A DNA stretch of 62,809 nt from Yersinia pekkanenii (GCF_001152565.1 NZ_CQAZ01000023.1:19622-82430), one strand, 5' to 3'. Numbered from the stretch's first letter, positions 1-8,815 are shown. Notes: generated by a model from the letters alone, not told the origin. Numbers and translations: made by a program.

Positions 1-17
1 GCGGTCCTCTAGCCTGC

Positions 18-707
18 TTTCTAAGCTGCCTGTGCGGCAGTGAACGAATTAGAAGCCCTAAAATAAACTATCAATCTTTTCTAAGCTGCCTGTGCGGCAG
101 TGAACGCATTTTGTCGATATCTTTAACCAGCGTTTCATTTCTAAGCTGCCTGTGCGGCAGTGAACGATAGGCCATATTAAATCTGGTAAGCAGCCGGTTT
201 CTAAGCTGCCTGTGCGGCAGTGAACATAATTACTTTACTATAGTAAAGTGAATTATCTTTCTAAGCTGCCTGTGCGGCAGTGAACCCATTTAACTGGGTC
301 TGGCGTGGTGACCTGTGTTTCTAAGCTGCCTGTGCGGCAGTGAACGAAAATTAATTGAGTACCGTATTATTTCTCGATTTCTAAGCTGCCTGTGCGGCAG
401 TGAACGCTTTGCGCAGCCTTCTTTATCTTTAGTGTTGTTTCTAAGCTGCCTGTGCGGCAGTGAACGGTTATACTCGCATCGCTAACGAGCTGCTTGATTT
501 CTAAGCTGCCTGTGCGGCAGTGAACGTATGGCAAATAGAAGGCAGTCATCTCGTTCTTTTCTAAGCTGCCTGTGCGGCAGTGAACCATAAGTAAATGTAC
601 TGCGAACATTTAATTTAGTTTCTAAGCTGCCTGTGCGGCAGTGAACTCCGATATCAAGTGGCCTGAATTACCTAACTAATTTCTAAGCTGCCTGTGCGGC
701 AGTGAAC
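18..707 (-). CRISPR. Type I-F CRISPR array, 12 repeats visible, continues off the left edge
   Basis: Twelve identical 28-nt repeats start at 18, 78, 138, 198, 258, 318, 378, 438, 498, 558, 619 and 680. Read on the minus strand each begins GTTCACTGCCGC and ends AGCTTAGAAA, with an inner palindrome CTGCC..GGCAG, which is the Yersinia/E. coli type I-F (Csy) repeat. Spacers are 32 nt, except the two nearest the leader (586-618 and 647-679), which are 33 nt. The repeat orientation puts the leader on the right, so the newest spacer is 647-679. Positions 1-17 are part of another spacer, so the array is longer than seen. No cas gene lies in the window; they would have to be further left or elsewhere. 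Small ORFs across the array are repeat artefacts. Confidence 0.98.
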
Positions 708-850
708 TGTTATACAATACACATATCTTTCTGATGATAAAAGAAAAATAGGCTGAGAGAGCAAAAAAGGCTTTTTTAATGCGCTCGGCCAATCCTATAT
801 AAAATCAATAGGTTAGAATTTACCGAAAAAAGAGGGTTAAAAACCGAAAA
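708..850 (-). promoter_or_regulatory. CRISPR leader
   Basis: This AT-rich stretch directly abuts the 5' end of the last repeat in transcript orientation. That is where a type I-F leader carries the pre-crRNA promoter and integration-host-factor site. It contains an inverted A/T block at about 763-780 (six A, G, G, C, six T). The right boundary is a guess. Confidence 0.7.
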
Positions 851-1114
851 TGGTGGCGTCATCGTTCTGCATTACTCTTACCAGCCACGGCGGACTATTA
901 GCCGCCGCGCTGATAATCGCGCTGGAGACACTAATCACGCGTTTGAGGGTTAGTTAATTTTGTTTACTGGGTAGGAAGATACCCTGCTCCGGCAGCGGTA
1001 TTGTTGATGCTACAAAGTGTCTATGGCAAACGGTGTAATTCAATCCATCGCATATGTCGGCCCGTTCCTGCCAATAACAGCATTAAGGAAAAGGCCGCAG
1101 AAATACCATGGCTG
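851..1114. other. Unassigned stretch between CRISPR leader and cheV
   Basis: No gene recognised. One 35-codon plus-strand ORF (850-957) has a weak purine-rich upstream stretch (GAGGG, about 13 nt away) and a hydrophobic middle (GGLLAAALIIALETLI). It could be a small membrane peptide, a gene remnant or chance. Nothing else is supported. Confidence 0.3.
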
Positions 1115-2089
1115 CTACAAATTCAGTGTTTTCTTTGAATTCAACGCACTGTGAATGGCCGCTTCTAATTCGTTGACTTCAAATTTTGCCACATAAGCAT
1201 CAGCCCCCACTTTACGAACATGATCTTCATTCGCACTACCCGATAACGAAGAATGAATAATCACCGGGATATTCTTCAGAAACTCATCGCGTTTAATATT
1301 CAACGTTAGGGTAAAACCATCCATCTCCGGCATTTCCAAATCAGTCAATACAAACGCGATTTTATCCGAGATAGGCTTACCTTCTGCCCGTGCTTCTTCT
1401 GCCATTTGCTTTATCTTATTCCAGGCTGCCAAACCGGTGATATGCATCACGGCTGGAATATTCATCATCTTCAGACCTTGTTCAAGCATTAAACGAGCGA
1501 CTTTAGAATCCTCCGCCACAATGGCGACTGCACCCGGTTTTAATTCAAACGCTTTGGTTTTTTCACTGTCAATTTGCACATTGCGACTCGCCGGAAGAAT
1601 GTCATACAAAATCTGTTCAACATCCAGTACCAAAGCCAGGCGATTACTTGCAGTGTCATTATCCAGCCGTGCAATACTGGTGATATTACGGCTCTTCACA
1701 CCCGCGTCGGCTGTCAATACCTGACTCCATTCAAGACGGACAATATCGTCAACCGACTCTACCGCAAAGGCTTGAGTGCTACGGGCATATTCGGTCACCA
1801 ATAGAATATTTAACCCGGTTTTTGGCACACAACCGACGATAGCCGGAAGATCAATCACCGGAATGATCTCCCCGCGAATATTCGCGATACCCATCATCGG
1901 AGATACCATGCCCGCAGCCTTAGTCAGCGTAGGCATGGGTACAATTTCACGCAGCTTGAACACGTTGATACCAAATAACTCGGATTTTTCTTCTTCTTGA
2001 GACATGCCTAGACGAAATAGCAACAGTTCAAACCGGTTAGTTGAGGTGAGATTGGTTCTCTCTTCAATCTCTTTTTGAAAGTTATCCAT
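1115..2089 (-). CDS. cheV: Chemotaxis coupling/adaptor protein CheV
   Basis: CheV couples chemoreceptors to the CheA kinase and can be phosphorylated itself. The 324-residue protein has the expected architecture. An N-terminal CheW-like domain (about residues 15-170) contains the run GINVFKLREIVP and the segment IANIRGEIIPVIDL. A C-terminal receiver domain (about 190-318) has the acidic pocket near VAEDSK, the phospho-acceptor Asp in TDLEMPEMDG, the switch Ser in IIHSS and the conserved Lys in YVAKF. The start ATG is preceded by GGGGAAAC. It stands alone with no che or flagellar genes next to it, as cheV often does. Length and motifs match the family, so the assignment is firm. Confidence 0.95.
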   Translation of the reverse strand: MDNFQKEIEERTNLTSTNRFELLLFRLGMSQEEEKSELFGINVFKLREIVPMPTLTKAAGMVSPMMGIANIRGEIIPVIDLPAIVGCVPKTGLNILLVTEYARSTQAFAVESVDDIVRLEWSQVLTADAGVKSRNITSIARLDNDTASNRLALVLDVEQILYDILPASRNVQIDSEKTKAFELKPGAVAIVAEDSKVARLMLEQGLKMMNIPAVMHITGLAAWNKIKQMAEEARAEGKPISDKIAFVLTDLEMPEMDGFTLTLNIKRDEFLKNIPVIIHSSLSGSANEDHVRKVGADAYVAKFEVNELEAAIHSALNSKKTLNL

Positions 2090-2373
2090 CGTTTCCCCAA
2101 TGCGAATGATGATTAATAAGGAATAACAAAGCGAATTTAGTCATTCGGTAAATAAGGAATAACATTCTGCTTAACTCGTTATCGGCAAGCGGCAGGAAAT
2201 GATTAATAATTCGACTTAAGAGGTAGGATTATCAGTATTACGATGGGTTTAATTTTTTTACAGTTCGTGAGTTTCAGCCCATGACCGATGCAGTGTTCTC
2301 AAATCATTTCCCCCGCGAACATCCTGTCACTGAGAAAATCGATAAAAACTTGAGCTTGGCCGGTGGATATCAA

Positions 2374-3135
2374 CTAATTGGCGTAAATAATTTTGTCCGC
2401 ATATAACTTTTCAATTTCTTGCTTATGAAGATTCTTTTTCTTATCTGTAACGATAATATCAATATCATTGATATCACTTATTTTCATTAAGCCACTTTGA
2501 CCAAATTTGCTTGAATCGCATAAAATCACTTTCTGCCGCCCCATCGACAACATTTTCTTGGCGATACGCCCTTCATCCAGATTTTTAACCATTACACCGA
2601 AATCACTGTCTATTCCCCCCACCCCAACAAAGGAAAAATCAGTGTGAATATCATTCATTTGTTCAATGGTCTGAATACCCAGATTAGCTTTATAAGTGTG
2701 ATTGTACTCACCGCCCAGAACATGAACAATTGCCATATTGTTTTTGCTTTTAATTTGATCAGCAATTAATGCAGAATTAGTAAAGATAGTAAATTTAACC
2801 AGTGGTAAGAATGAGGCAAAAATAAGTGTAGTGGTACAGGAGTCAATATACAGCGAGTCATTTTCCGTTACCAACGATGCGGCATATTGACCAATCAACA
2901 TTTTCTCTGGCCGATTTAAATCCATTCGTTGAGCAAAACTGCCCTCTTGTATATTCTGAACTTTTATCGCCCCACCGTGAACTTTAGTGACTTCACCACT
3001 TTTTTCCAGATAGGAGAGATCCCGGCGAATAGTTTCAGAGGTTACGCCCAATTCTTCGGAAAGCCCAATAACAGAAACCTCACCCAGGCTGTCAAGCTTC
3101 TCTAGAATAAACTGTTTACGTTTGATCTGATTCAT
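2374..3135 (-). CDS. DeoR/GlpR-family transcriptional repressor
   Basis: A 253-residue DeoR-type regulator. The N-terminal winged helix-turn-helix (about residues 5-57) includes LSEELGVTSETIRRDLSYLE and the wing motif VTKVHGGAI. The rest is the DeoRC sensor domain, which in this family binds phosphorylated sugars; the typical SCTTTLIFA, VGVGGID and LCDSSKFG motifs are visible. It lies last in a same-strand cluster behind a sugar-type permease, a TIM-barrel-like enzyme and a broken HAD phosphatase, so it most likely represses that cluster when a sugar phosphate is absent. This role is inferred from context. No strong Shine-Dalgarno sequence is visible at the ATG. Confidence 0.85.
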   Translation of the reverse strand: MNQIKRKQFILEKLDSLGEVSVIGLSEELGVTSETIRRDLSYLEKSGEVTKVHGGAIKVQNIQEGSFAQRMDLNRPEKMLIGQYAASLVTENDSLYIDSCTTTLIFASFLPLVKFTIFTNSALIADQIKSKNNMAIVHVLGGEYNHTYKANLGIQTIEQMNDIHTDFSFVGVGGIDSDFGVMVKNLDEGRIAKKMLSMGRQKVILCDSSKFGQSGLMKISDINDIDIIVTDKKKNLHKQEIEKLYADKIIYAN

Positions 3136-3232
3136 AAGGATAACGGCCTGATCCCTTGCGATACAATGAGCGCTATTCTACTCAACTATCAGTTGAAACA
3201 AAAGAAATCGGTTGAAACAAAAGACGACTCAA

Positions 3233-3757
3233 TCACAAAGGCCACAATTGATTAATCGCAAAAGCAACACCATGGTGGTTATTATCGGTGCTTACCCTAT
3301 CCGTATGAGATTTGACTCATTCTCTGGCATTAGCCATTGCTACCCCAACAGCGGAAAACTGGAACATACTGATATCATTGTCCTGATCGCCGATACTCAC
3401 CACCGATTGCGAAGATATATTTAAGTATTGGCACAAATGTTCTGGTAATTTATTCACTAATAGCGCATCCGTCATTTTCATGATATCCCTACCATTGAGG
3501 GGGGTGAAAATAATATCCTGTTTTATTACTGCGTCATATACCCAAGCACCATTAAAGGAAATAAAATAGCGAATAAGCCGCTCCAGCTTAGTATTGCGGA
3601 TCACCGCGGCGATAGTATCAACCGGTCGGGCCGAGCATAAAACTACCGTACCCTGGTTATGAACCACATGTTTTATTGCGCTTATATTCTGTTTCGATAC
3701 TTTATTATCCTAATTAAGCAACGTGCCATCTAAATCAATCGCTAATAATCTATACAT
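3233..3757 (-). pseudogene. Broken Cof-type HAD sugar-phosphatase gene
   Basis: The gene starts as MYRLLAIDLDGTLLN, the Asp-x-Asp nucleophile motif of Cof/YidA-type HAD phosphatases. It then hits an in-frame TAG at codon 16. The same frame continues with motif II (VVLCSARP) and motif III/IV (IGDQDNDISMF), meets a second in-frame TGA after AMANARE, and resumes with VKSHTD..STDNNHHGVAFAI, the usual family C-terminus, to a final TGA at 3233. Motifs II and IV are much closer than in intact relatives of about 270 residues, so most of the cap domain is also deleted. Two stops and one deletion make function very unlikely. It sits between the regulator and a terminator in the sugar-type cluster. Confidence 0.85.
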
Positions 3758-3772
3758 ACTTCTATTCCCAAT

Positions 3773-3799
3773 AAAAAAGGGAGAATACGCTTCTCCCTT
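3773..3799 (-). terminator. Rho-independent terminator after the TIM-barrel gene
   Basis: On the minus strand the stem AAGGGAGAA / TTCTCCCTT (9 bp, perfect) with a 5-nt loop is followed at once by a T run. It lies 20 bases after the stop at 3819. It separates the permease/enzyme pair from the broken HAD gene and the DeoR regulator. Confidence 0.85.
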
Positions 3800-3818
3800 A
3801 TAGGCCAAACCAATACAA

Positions 3819-4658
3819 TTAGTGGGTAATAAACTGTGAAACAACCTCTTTGGCCGCATTACAAACCACATTATCGATCGCGGTGCCTACTACCAAAATA
3901 TTCACTCCGGTATTTTTAAATGCCTTAGCATTTTCCAGATTGATTCCTCCTTCAGCCAGCGTTGGCACAGAAACCGCCCCAACCAGTGCAATAAGCCGCT
4001 GTTTGATAGCCTCCGGAATATCACCGGCAGTGACCCCTTCATAGCTCATACCGGTCATCAGACCAATCATATCCACACCCAGCGCTTCCATCTTTTTAGC
4101 GACCTCGGCAACATCAGCCGGGGTTTCCGCTGCAATACCAAAGGTATGCAAATCACTAGGGTGACCAATGTAAGCATCAACGGTCAGGCCATATTTATGG
4201 GCCAGATCGACTAACTCTTTTAAATCTTCAAAACTGGATTTATGGGTATGTAAGCCATCAGCACCTGATTGGGCAATCAGTAACATGTCCTGTTCAGTGA
4301 CCGGTGTTGGTACCGTTTCAGTAAAACCACCCGCAATGCCGACGGTGATAAAGATATCGTCAGCGACCACATTGCGCACTCCCTGCACCGCTTCGGCCAT
4401 TTGACCAATTGTTATCTCATGGCGAACGCGTTCTGCCGCATGCATGTTCGTCACTCCGTTATGGCCGCGTGCCAATGCCAGAGCTGGATGATTAGGTTCC
4501 AATAACTTAACGCCTGAATCACATACTGCTTTCGCTAAGCGAGCATCATCGCCGGTTATTCCGGTACTCAGAATAGTTTGACCACCATGTAACTGAATTG
4601 CATTTCGTACTTTATCCATGGCGACGGAACGTTTCTTACTCATATCAGCGTTAAACAT
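3819..4658 (-). CDS. Conserved TIM-barrel-like enzyme (DUF7916-type), probable sugar-phosphate metabolism
   Basis: A 279-residue soluble protein; exact reaction not known to me. The sequence reads like a (beta/alpha)8 barrel: repeated strand-like segments such as KLLEPNHP, DIFITVGIAGGF, DGLHTHKSS, DAYIGHPSDLHTF, DMIGLMTGMSYEG, PTLAEGGI and ILVVGTAID. The last two resemble phosphate-binding loops at the end of sugar-phosphate epimerase/aldolase barrels. The start ATG at 4658 has a good AGAGGT Shine-Dalgarno. It lies 50 bp after the EIIC-like permease on the same strand and ends in a terminator. A role in processing the substrate imported by that permease is inference. The DUF number is from memory. 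Confidence 0.6.
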   Translation of the reverse strand: MFNADMSKKRSVAMDKVRNAIQLHGGQTILSTGITGDDARLAKAVCDSGVKLLEPNHPALALARGHNGVTNMHAAERVRHEITIGQMAEAVQGVRNVVADDIFITVGIAGGFTETVPTPVTEQDMLLIAQSGADGLHTHKSSFEDLKELVDLAHKYGLTVDAYIGHPSDLHTFGIAAETPADVAEVAKKMEALGVDMIGLMTGMSYEGVTAGDIPEAIKQRLIALVGAVSVPTLAEGGINLENAKAFKNTGVNILVVGTAIDNVVCNAAKEVVSQFITH

Positions 4659-4708
4659 GCTTACCTCTACTTGGATTTATATAAAACTGCTTTTTTAATT
4701 GTTAACTC

Positions 4709-6307
4709 TTACCCCGAGATCCCTGGTGTTGCCGATTCGGGTACTACCGGTTTAATTGCGACAAACTTATTGGCTAACAAGGTAATTACGCAGGTTAGAA
4801 CCAGCGTTACCGCCATCACTATCGCCATATAAAAGGCGTTGTTGGACAAGAAAGGTGAAGCGAAAGCCGGTACATAAGCCACGCCTTTAATATTTAATAG
4901 CCCCAGCAACATGCCACCGACACCGGCTGAGAATATCGCCCCGGCAAACACCACTTTATTAGAGAACATGAACGGATAAGCCGATTCGACGAAAGTCCCG
5001 AAGCCAAGGTTAATAAGCAAACCCGGTGCGGCAACCGCGGCCTCACTTTTTTCTCGCGGAGCAATAATGTTAGCCAGGTTAATCCCTGCGGCAACCATCA
5101 CCAGCCCGACCATATCCACGGCGCCGAGGAAACTGACACCTGACTTTTCCATTTCCAGTAATACCAGTGGCAATATGACCGCGTGATAAACCCCGCCCAG
5201 AATGGCCGGCCAAATAACCAAACCGGCCAGTAATCCCGCTAAAATTGGGCTGAAAGCCAGCGTGGCTTCAATAGCCAACTTGATATAATCACCTGCTGCT
5301 AATGCCAATGGGCTGAGCAGGTAATACATCACCAACCCGGAACATAAACCAGATAAACCACCCGCCACGATGTTGATGGTGGTCATCGGAAATTGCCATT
5401 TCAGGCATAACCCGAACAGGTAACGCACCATGATACCGGCACCGATACCCCCCAAAATACCGCCAATTAGCCCGCCCTCAACCGACAAGACCCCAGCGAC
5501 CACTCCGGCAACAATCGATACTTCATCTAATTCAGAAACCTGTTTTGCGGCAATAACCGCAACAATAACCGGCAGTCCTTTCAGTAACAGTTCAAAGATG
5601 GTATTCAGTGATTGCAGGCCCGGAATATGGCTTAATGCCAGCACGATCGCCATGGCAATAAAGCCGGGTAATGCCGGGATCATAATGCTGCGAATATTGA
5701 TCCGTTTTAACAGGCTCTTATCGCTGCCCGGTGCAGTTACGCTGCTGCTGCCCAGTATCGGGGTATATTTTATCTGCCAGTATTTGCATAGCGAGGCAGC
5801 AAACGAGATGGCGCGGGTACGGCTATTGGTACCGGTAGTTCCCGATGTGGCGATGACATTTGCCCCCTTGGAGGTAATCATCGCCATCGAGGTACCACCA
5901 GTACCGACAATCGGGATTTTCTTTTCTATCGCAGCCAGAATAGCTTCTTTATTACTGCGATCAGGATCGGCACTCATGATAATGATGCCATCAATTTCAC
6001 CGGCGCGGATTTGTGCCGCAATGGCGGCATCCGATGATTTTACCGCCTTATTTACCTCTGCCAGTTTTCCCTGGAAGGTAATCTGGGGTTTATCCCTTTC
6101 TTCTGCGGTTACTGAATAAACTGCGGCGGCGGTAGTGGGTTTAGCCACGTCCATCGATTCTTCCGCAGCAATAAATTGCACCGCACTGATACCTAAGCCA
6201 ACAGATTGGAGCTGAGTATAGATTTCTTGCAACAGTCTTTCAGGGTAGGCGCCACCGAGATTGAACAGATTTCCCCCGCTGCTTCCGAGTATTGCTACAT
6301 TTTTCAT
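4709..6307 (-). CDS. PTS EIIC-like sugar permease with N-terminal cytoplasmic domain
   Basis: A 532-residue protein. The first ~190 residues are soluble and Rossmann-like (VAILGSSGGNLFNLGG at the start, PIVGTGGTSMAMITSKGANV later). The remaining ~340 residues form about ten hydrophobic segments with the pattern of fructose/mannitol-superfamily EIIC permeases, including LIGGILGGIGAGIMVRYLFG and the loop LLINLGFGTFVESAYPFMFS. No EIIA or EIIB domain is seen, so phosphoryl transfer would need partners encoded elsewhere, or the protein works differently. I chose the ATG at 6307 over an upstream TTG because GAGG sits about 8 bases before it. It is the first gene of the minus-strand sugar-type cluster. 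Confidence 0.65.
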   Translation of the reverse strand: MKNVAILGSSGGNLFNLGGAYPERLLQEIYTQLQSVGLGISAVQFIAAEESMDVAKPTTAAAVYSVTAEERDKPQITFQGKLAEVNKAVKSSDAAIAAQIRAGEIDGIIIMSADPDRSNKEAILAAIEKKIPIVGTGGTSMAMITSKGANVIATSGTTGTNSRTRAISFAASLCKYWQIKYTPILGSSSVTAPGSDKSLLKRINIRSIMIPALPGFIAMAIVLALSHIPGLQSLNTIFELLLKGLPVIVAVIAAKQVSELDEVSIVAGVVAGVLSVEGGLIGGILGGIGAGIMVRYLFGLCLKWQFPMTTINIVAGGLSGLCSGLVMYYLLSPLALAAGDYIKLAIEATLAFSPILAGLLAGLVIWPAILGGVYHAVILPLVLLEMEKSGVSFLGAVDMVGLVMVAAGINLANIIAPREKSEAAVAAPGLLINLGFGTFVESAYPFMFSNKVVFAGAIFSAGVGGMLLGLLNIKGVAYVPAFASPFLSNNAFYMAIVMAVTLVLTCVITLLANKFVAIKPVVPESATPGISG

Positions 6308-6719
6308 GTCGGGCCTCAAAAGATAAGAAAAGTTAGAAAGTGTTATTATGTTTTTAACAGCAATTCACAATCACAGAAATAACCACCCAAAGCAATATTA
6401 AACAACATATAAAGATCAGTAAGTCACATTAACGCAACAGAGTTAAATTTCTTTAAATAAATAAAAAGTTATCAATTAAAAAACAAAAATCCTATAAAGA
6501 CTCATTGCTTGAAATTAAAAACCAATAAATACCATTTGTTGTTTTTGTTTGTTTTGTTGTTTTCGTGATGAGGTTCAAACTATTGACTGGTTAGGTTTTC
6601 GATGAGAAAGGAAATGTGAGGCCAAAAATGATGGGGATCGGACCTGATACCCCATGCCGGGTGATGTCAGCGAGTATCAGATCATAATAGAGAGGTCAGT
6701 GGGCAATGGCTGCCCTTGA
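6308..6719. promoter_or_regulatory. Promoter region of the permease cluster; otherwise empty
   Basis: AT-rich, no ORF supported. On the minus strand around 6413-6430 there is a TGTGA-containing half-site (AATGTGACTTACTGATC) that could bind CRP, as expected for a sugar cluster, but the second half is poor. The right part (6560-6719) holds the 3' flank of the rhodanese fragment. Confidence 0.35.
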
Positions 6720-7010
6720 TTACTTATTGCACACCCCAGTTTCAATATCATGCCCGGCGGCTTTCCATTCGGGGAAACCTTCAACCCATCGACGTGCTTG
6801 CCACCCTTTTGCCCGCAGCAGAGCGACCGCTTTTTCGGATAACATGCAATAAGCGCCACGGCAATAAGCAACCACTTCACTCTCAGAAGAGAGTTCCGCC
6901 AACCGCGTTTCCAATTCCTCGACAGGAATATGAATCGCGCCAGGTAAATGCCCTTGTGCGTATTCATTTTCAGGTCGCACATCCAGCAGAAGATTGCGCC
7001 GTTCTTTATT
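6720..7010 (-). pseudogene. 3' fragment of a rhodanese-domain protein (ArsR-rhodanese type)
   Basis: The minus-strand frame reads LLLDVRPENEYAQGHLPGAI and later the active-site loop VAYCRGAYCMLS, followed by RWVEGFPEWKAAGHDIE. That is a complete-looking rhodanese domain with its catalytic Cys. The frame is closed by a TAG at 7011-7013, just before the conserved LLLDVR start of the domain, and no start codon or Shine-Dalgarno is near. In relatives this domain is usually the C-terminal half of an ArsR-family regulator. The regulator half is gone, replaced at about 7010 by the tail of an unrelated gene on the other strand. A short GTG-started product remains formally possible. Confidence 0.65.
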
Positions 7011-7154
7011 CTACAACCGGGTATGGGTGCAGGTATTGCGGCGGTGAAAACACCCCAACCCACCATTGCCCGGCGGCGCAGCCTGATTGCTCATGCCAGC
7101 TTTGGCGTCGGCCTGTATGTGGCAACCAAAACTCTGGCATTGTTAACCGGCTAG
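7011..7154 (+). pseudogene. 3' remnant of a DUF2938-family membrane protein gene
   Basis: The plus-strand frame from about 7011 reads QPGMGAGIAAVKTPQPTIAR followed by RSLIAHASFGVGLYVATKTL and stops at 7152. This matches the C-terminal pattern I know for DUF2938 inner-membrane proteins (MG.GIA.SKTP.P..AR..SL.AH..FG.GLY). Only about 46 of roughly 160 residues remain. The 5' part is absent and the fragment abuts the rhodanese fragment tail to head, marking a deletion or rearrangement junction. Family assignment is from memory of the consensus. Confidence 0.5.
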
Positions 7155-7174
7155 CCGCACATAACGCCGCACTA

Positions 7175-8638
7175 TCATACCGTTGGGCGATAACGCCATA
7201 ACCAGCGGCCGGTAGACATGCGGCGGTAAAACAGCACGCCACGGACTATCCAGTCGAGGAACATCCCCATCCACACGCCAGTAACACCGAACCCTAATGT
7301 CACACCAAGAATATAACCCGCAATAATGCGACAACCCCACATCCCTGCCAGCGCTACCCACATGGTATAACTGGCATCTTTCGCCCCTTTTAGACCGGAG
7401 GGCAACACCCAGGCCGCCGCCCAAATAGGCATAAATAATGCATTTATCCAGATCAGGTGCTTAACCACGTTGATAACGCCCGGCTCATTGGTATACAGCG
7501 AGGCCAGGCGTCCGGCGCTGGGGATCGATAATAGCGCAATAAAGCACACACCCAGAGTTGATAACCAGAAGATATGCTTAAGTTGGCGGATCGGTTGCAA
7601 AATTTGCCCTTTCCCCAAGCGGGTGCCAATAATAATCGTTGAGGTATATCCCAGCGCATTGCCCGGCAGGTTAATCAGCCCGACGATTGAAAAAGCGATA
7701 AAGTTACCGGCGATCACATCGGTGCCCATACCGGCGACAAAGCGCTGAGTAATCAGCTTGCCGATGCTAAACATCACGGATTCAACACTGGCGGGAATAC
7801 CGATGCTCAAGACTTCAAACATAATGGCCGAGGTAAACGGCATAAAATAGGTTTTAAAGGGGATCCGCAGGGTATTATTAGCACCGTAAATCAGCACCAA
7901 CACCACGACCAGCGCGCCAATATAGCGTGAAAGCGTGATGCCAATCCCTGCGCCGACAAAACCCACGCCTTGCCAGTCAAATAGCCCGTAAATCAGCACG
8001 CTGCTGATAACAATATTGAGAATATTCATCGCAATATTGATAAACATCGGCAACCGGGTATTGCCAGCACCGCGTAACGCACCACATCCCACCAAAGTTA
8101 TCGCCATTGCCGGATAATTCCAGACGGTCAAATGCAGATAGGTTAGCGCCATCGCCTTAACCGCCGGGTCTGCCTGATTAGCCATCAGATTGATAATTCC
8201 CTCACCGACAAAATGCACCAGTAGCACCAACAATAATGAGATTAAAACTAATAGAGAGATAGATTCACGAGCCGCTGTTTGTGCCTGTTTTCGTTTACGT
8301 TGCCCCAGGCTGAATGACACCACTACCGATGTTCCCAGTGCAACTGCGGCAAAAAAGGCTGCAATCAGCATATTAAAGCTATCGGCCAAGCCTACCGCCG
8401 CCATCGCTTCTTTACCCAACCAACTGACCAGCAGAGTACTGAACACCCCCATCAGCAGTACACATAACCCTTCAATAAACAGCGGAATAGCCAGTGGCGT
8501 TATCTCACGCCAAAACAGTACCCGATAGGATTTTCGCTTTTGATACCACGCGCTTTCGCGAAAGATTTTCACCTTAACAGCCCCTGAAATCACGTCCATT
8601 TGCATACATCCGTGCTTTCCACCACTATGGTGAGACAT
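7175..8638 (-). CDS. yeeO: MATE-family multidrug/flavin exporter (YeeO/EmmdR-like)
   Basis: A 487-residue inner-membrane protein with 12 predicted membrane segments in two six-helix halves, as in MATE exporters driven by cation gradients. Family signatures include PLAIPLFIEGLCVLLMG at the start of the first half, CGALRGAGNTRLPM after helix 6, and IPASVESVMFSIGKL with LGYTSTIIIGTRLGKG in the second half. The N-terminal extension of about 40 residues before the first helix resembles E. coli YeeO, which exports flavins and drugs. The exact start is uncertain; several in-frame Met codons occur early (8638, 8605, 8599). The stop lies 20 bp from the converging DUF2938 remnant. Confidence 0.75.
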   Translation of the reverse strand: MSHHSGGKHGCMQMDVISGAVKVKIFRESAWYQKRKSYRVLFWREITPLAIPLFIEGLCVLLMGVFSTLLVSWLGKEAMAAVGLADSFNMLIAAFFAAVALGTSVVVSFSLGQRKRKQAQTAARESISLLVLISLLLVLLVHFVGEGIINLMANQADPAVKAMALTYLHLTVWNYPAMAITLVGCGALRGAGNTRLPMFINIAMNILNIVISSVLIYGLFDWQGVGFVGAGIGITLSRYIGALVVVLVLIYGANNTLRIPFKTYFMPFTSAIMFEVLSIGIPASVESVMFSIGKLITQRFVAGMGTDVIAGNFIAFSIVGLINLPGNALGYTSTIIIGTRLGKGQILQPIRQLKHIFWLSTLGVCFIALLSIPSAGRLASLYTNEPGVINVVKHLIWINALFMPIWAAAWVLPSGLKGAKDASYTMWVALAGMWGCRIIAGYILGVTLGFGVTGVWMGMFLDWIVRGVLFYRRMSTGRWLWRYRPTV

Positions 8639-8744
8639 CCCGATGCGTTGATTTACTATGGTGATTTCCCACGTTAAATTTTAACGTTTTGCTCGCAGTA
8701 AAAAATCCATGCAGATCTCACAATGAAACATGAAATTTATTTAA

Positions 8745-8815
8745 ATGAAATGCCATTTCATCATAATGGCGATGAAATACTTATGCAATGAAACATACAT
8801 AAATATGCAAAATGT
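8745..8815 (+). promoter_or_regulatory. argG control region with probable ArgR operators
   Basis: Upstream of argG the sequence carries a perfect inverted repeat ATGAAAT-GCC-ATTTCAT (8745-8761) and, near 8794-8812, TACAT-AAAT-ATGCA. Both resemble the ARG box (TGAAT-4 nt-ATTCA) bound by the arginine repressor in enterobacteria, though the first has a 3-nt centre rather than the canonical spacing. Repression of argG by ArgR-arginine is well known; the specific box positions are my reading. Confidence 0.45.

Noticed and set aside
367-609. Open frame across the CRISPR array
   Set aside because: It is made of repeat units translated over and over; the region is an array, not a gene.
850-957. 35-codon ORF near the CRISPR leader as a confirmed gene
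   Set aside because: Weak ribosome-binding site and no recognised family; mentioned only as a possibility.
5430-6119. 229-codon plus-strand frame opposite the EIIC-like permease
   Set aside because: Antisense shadow of a GC-richer gene; low-complexity Ser/Pro/Ala composition and no family match.
6677-7066. 129-codon minus frame across the rhodanese/DUF2938 junction
   Set aside because: It runs through both fragments in the wrong frame; the rhodanese motifs are in another frame.
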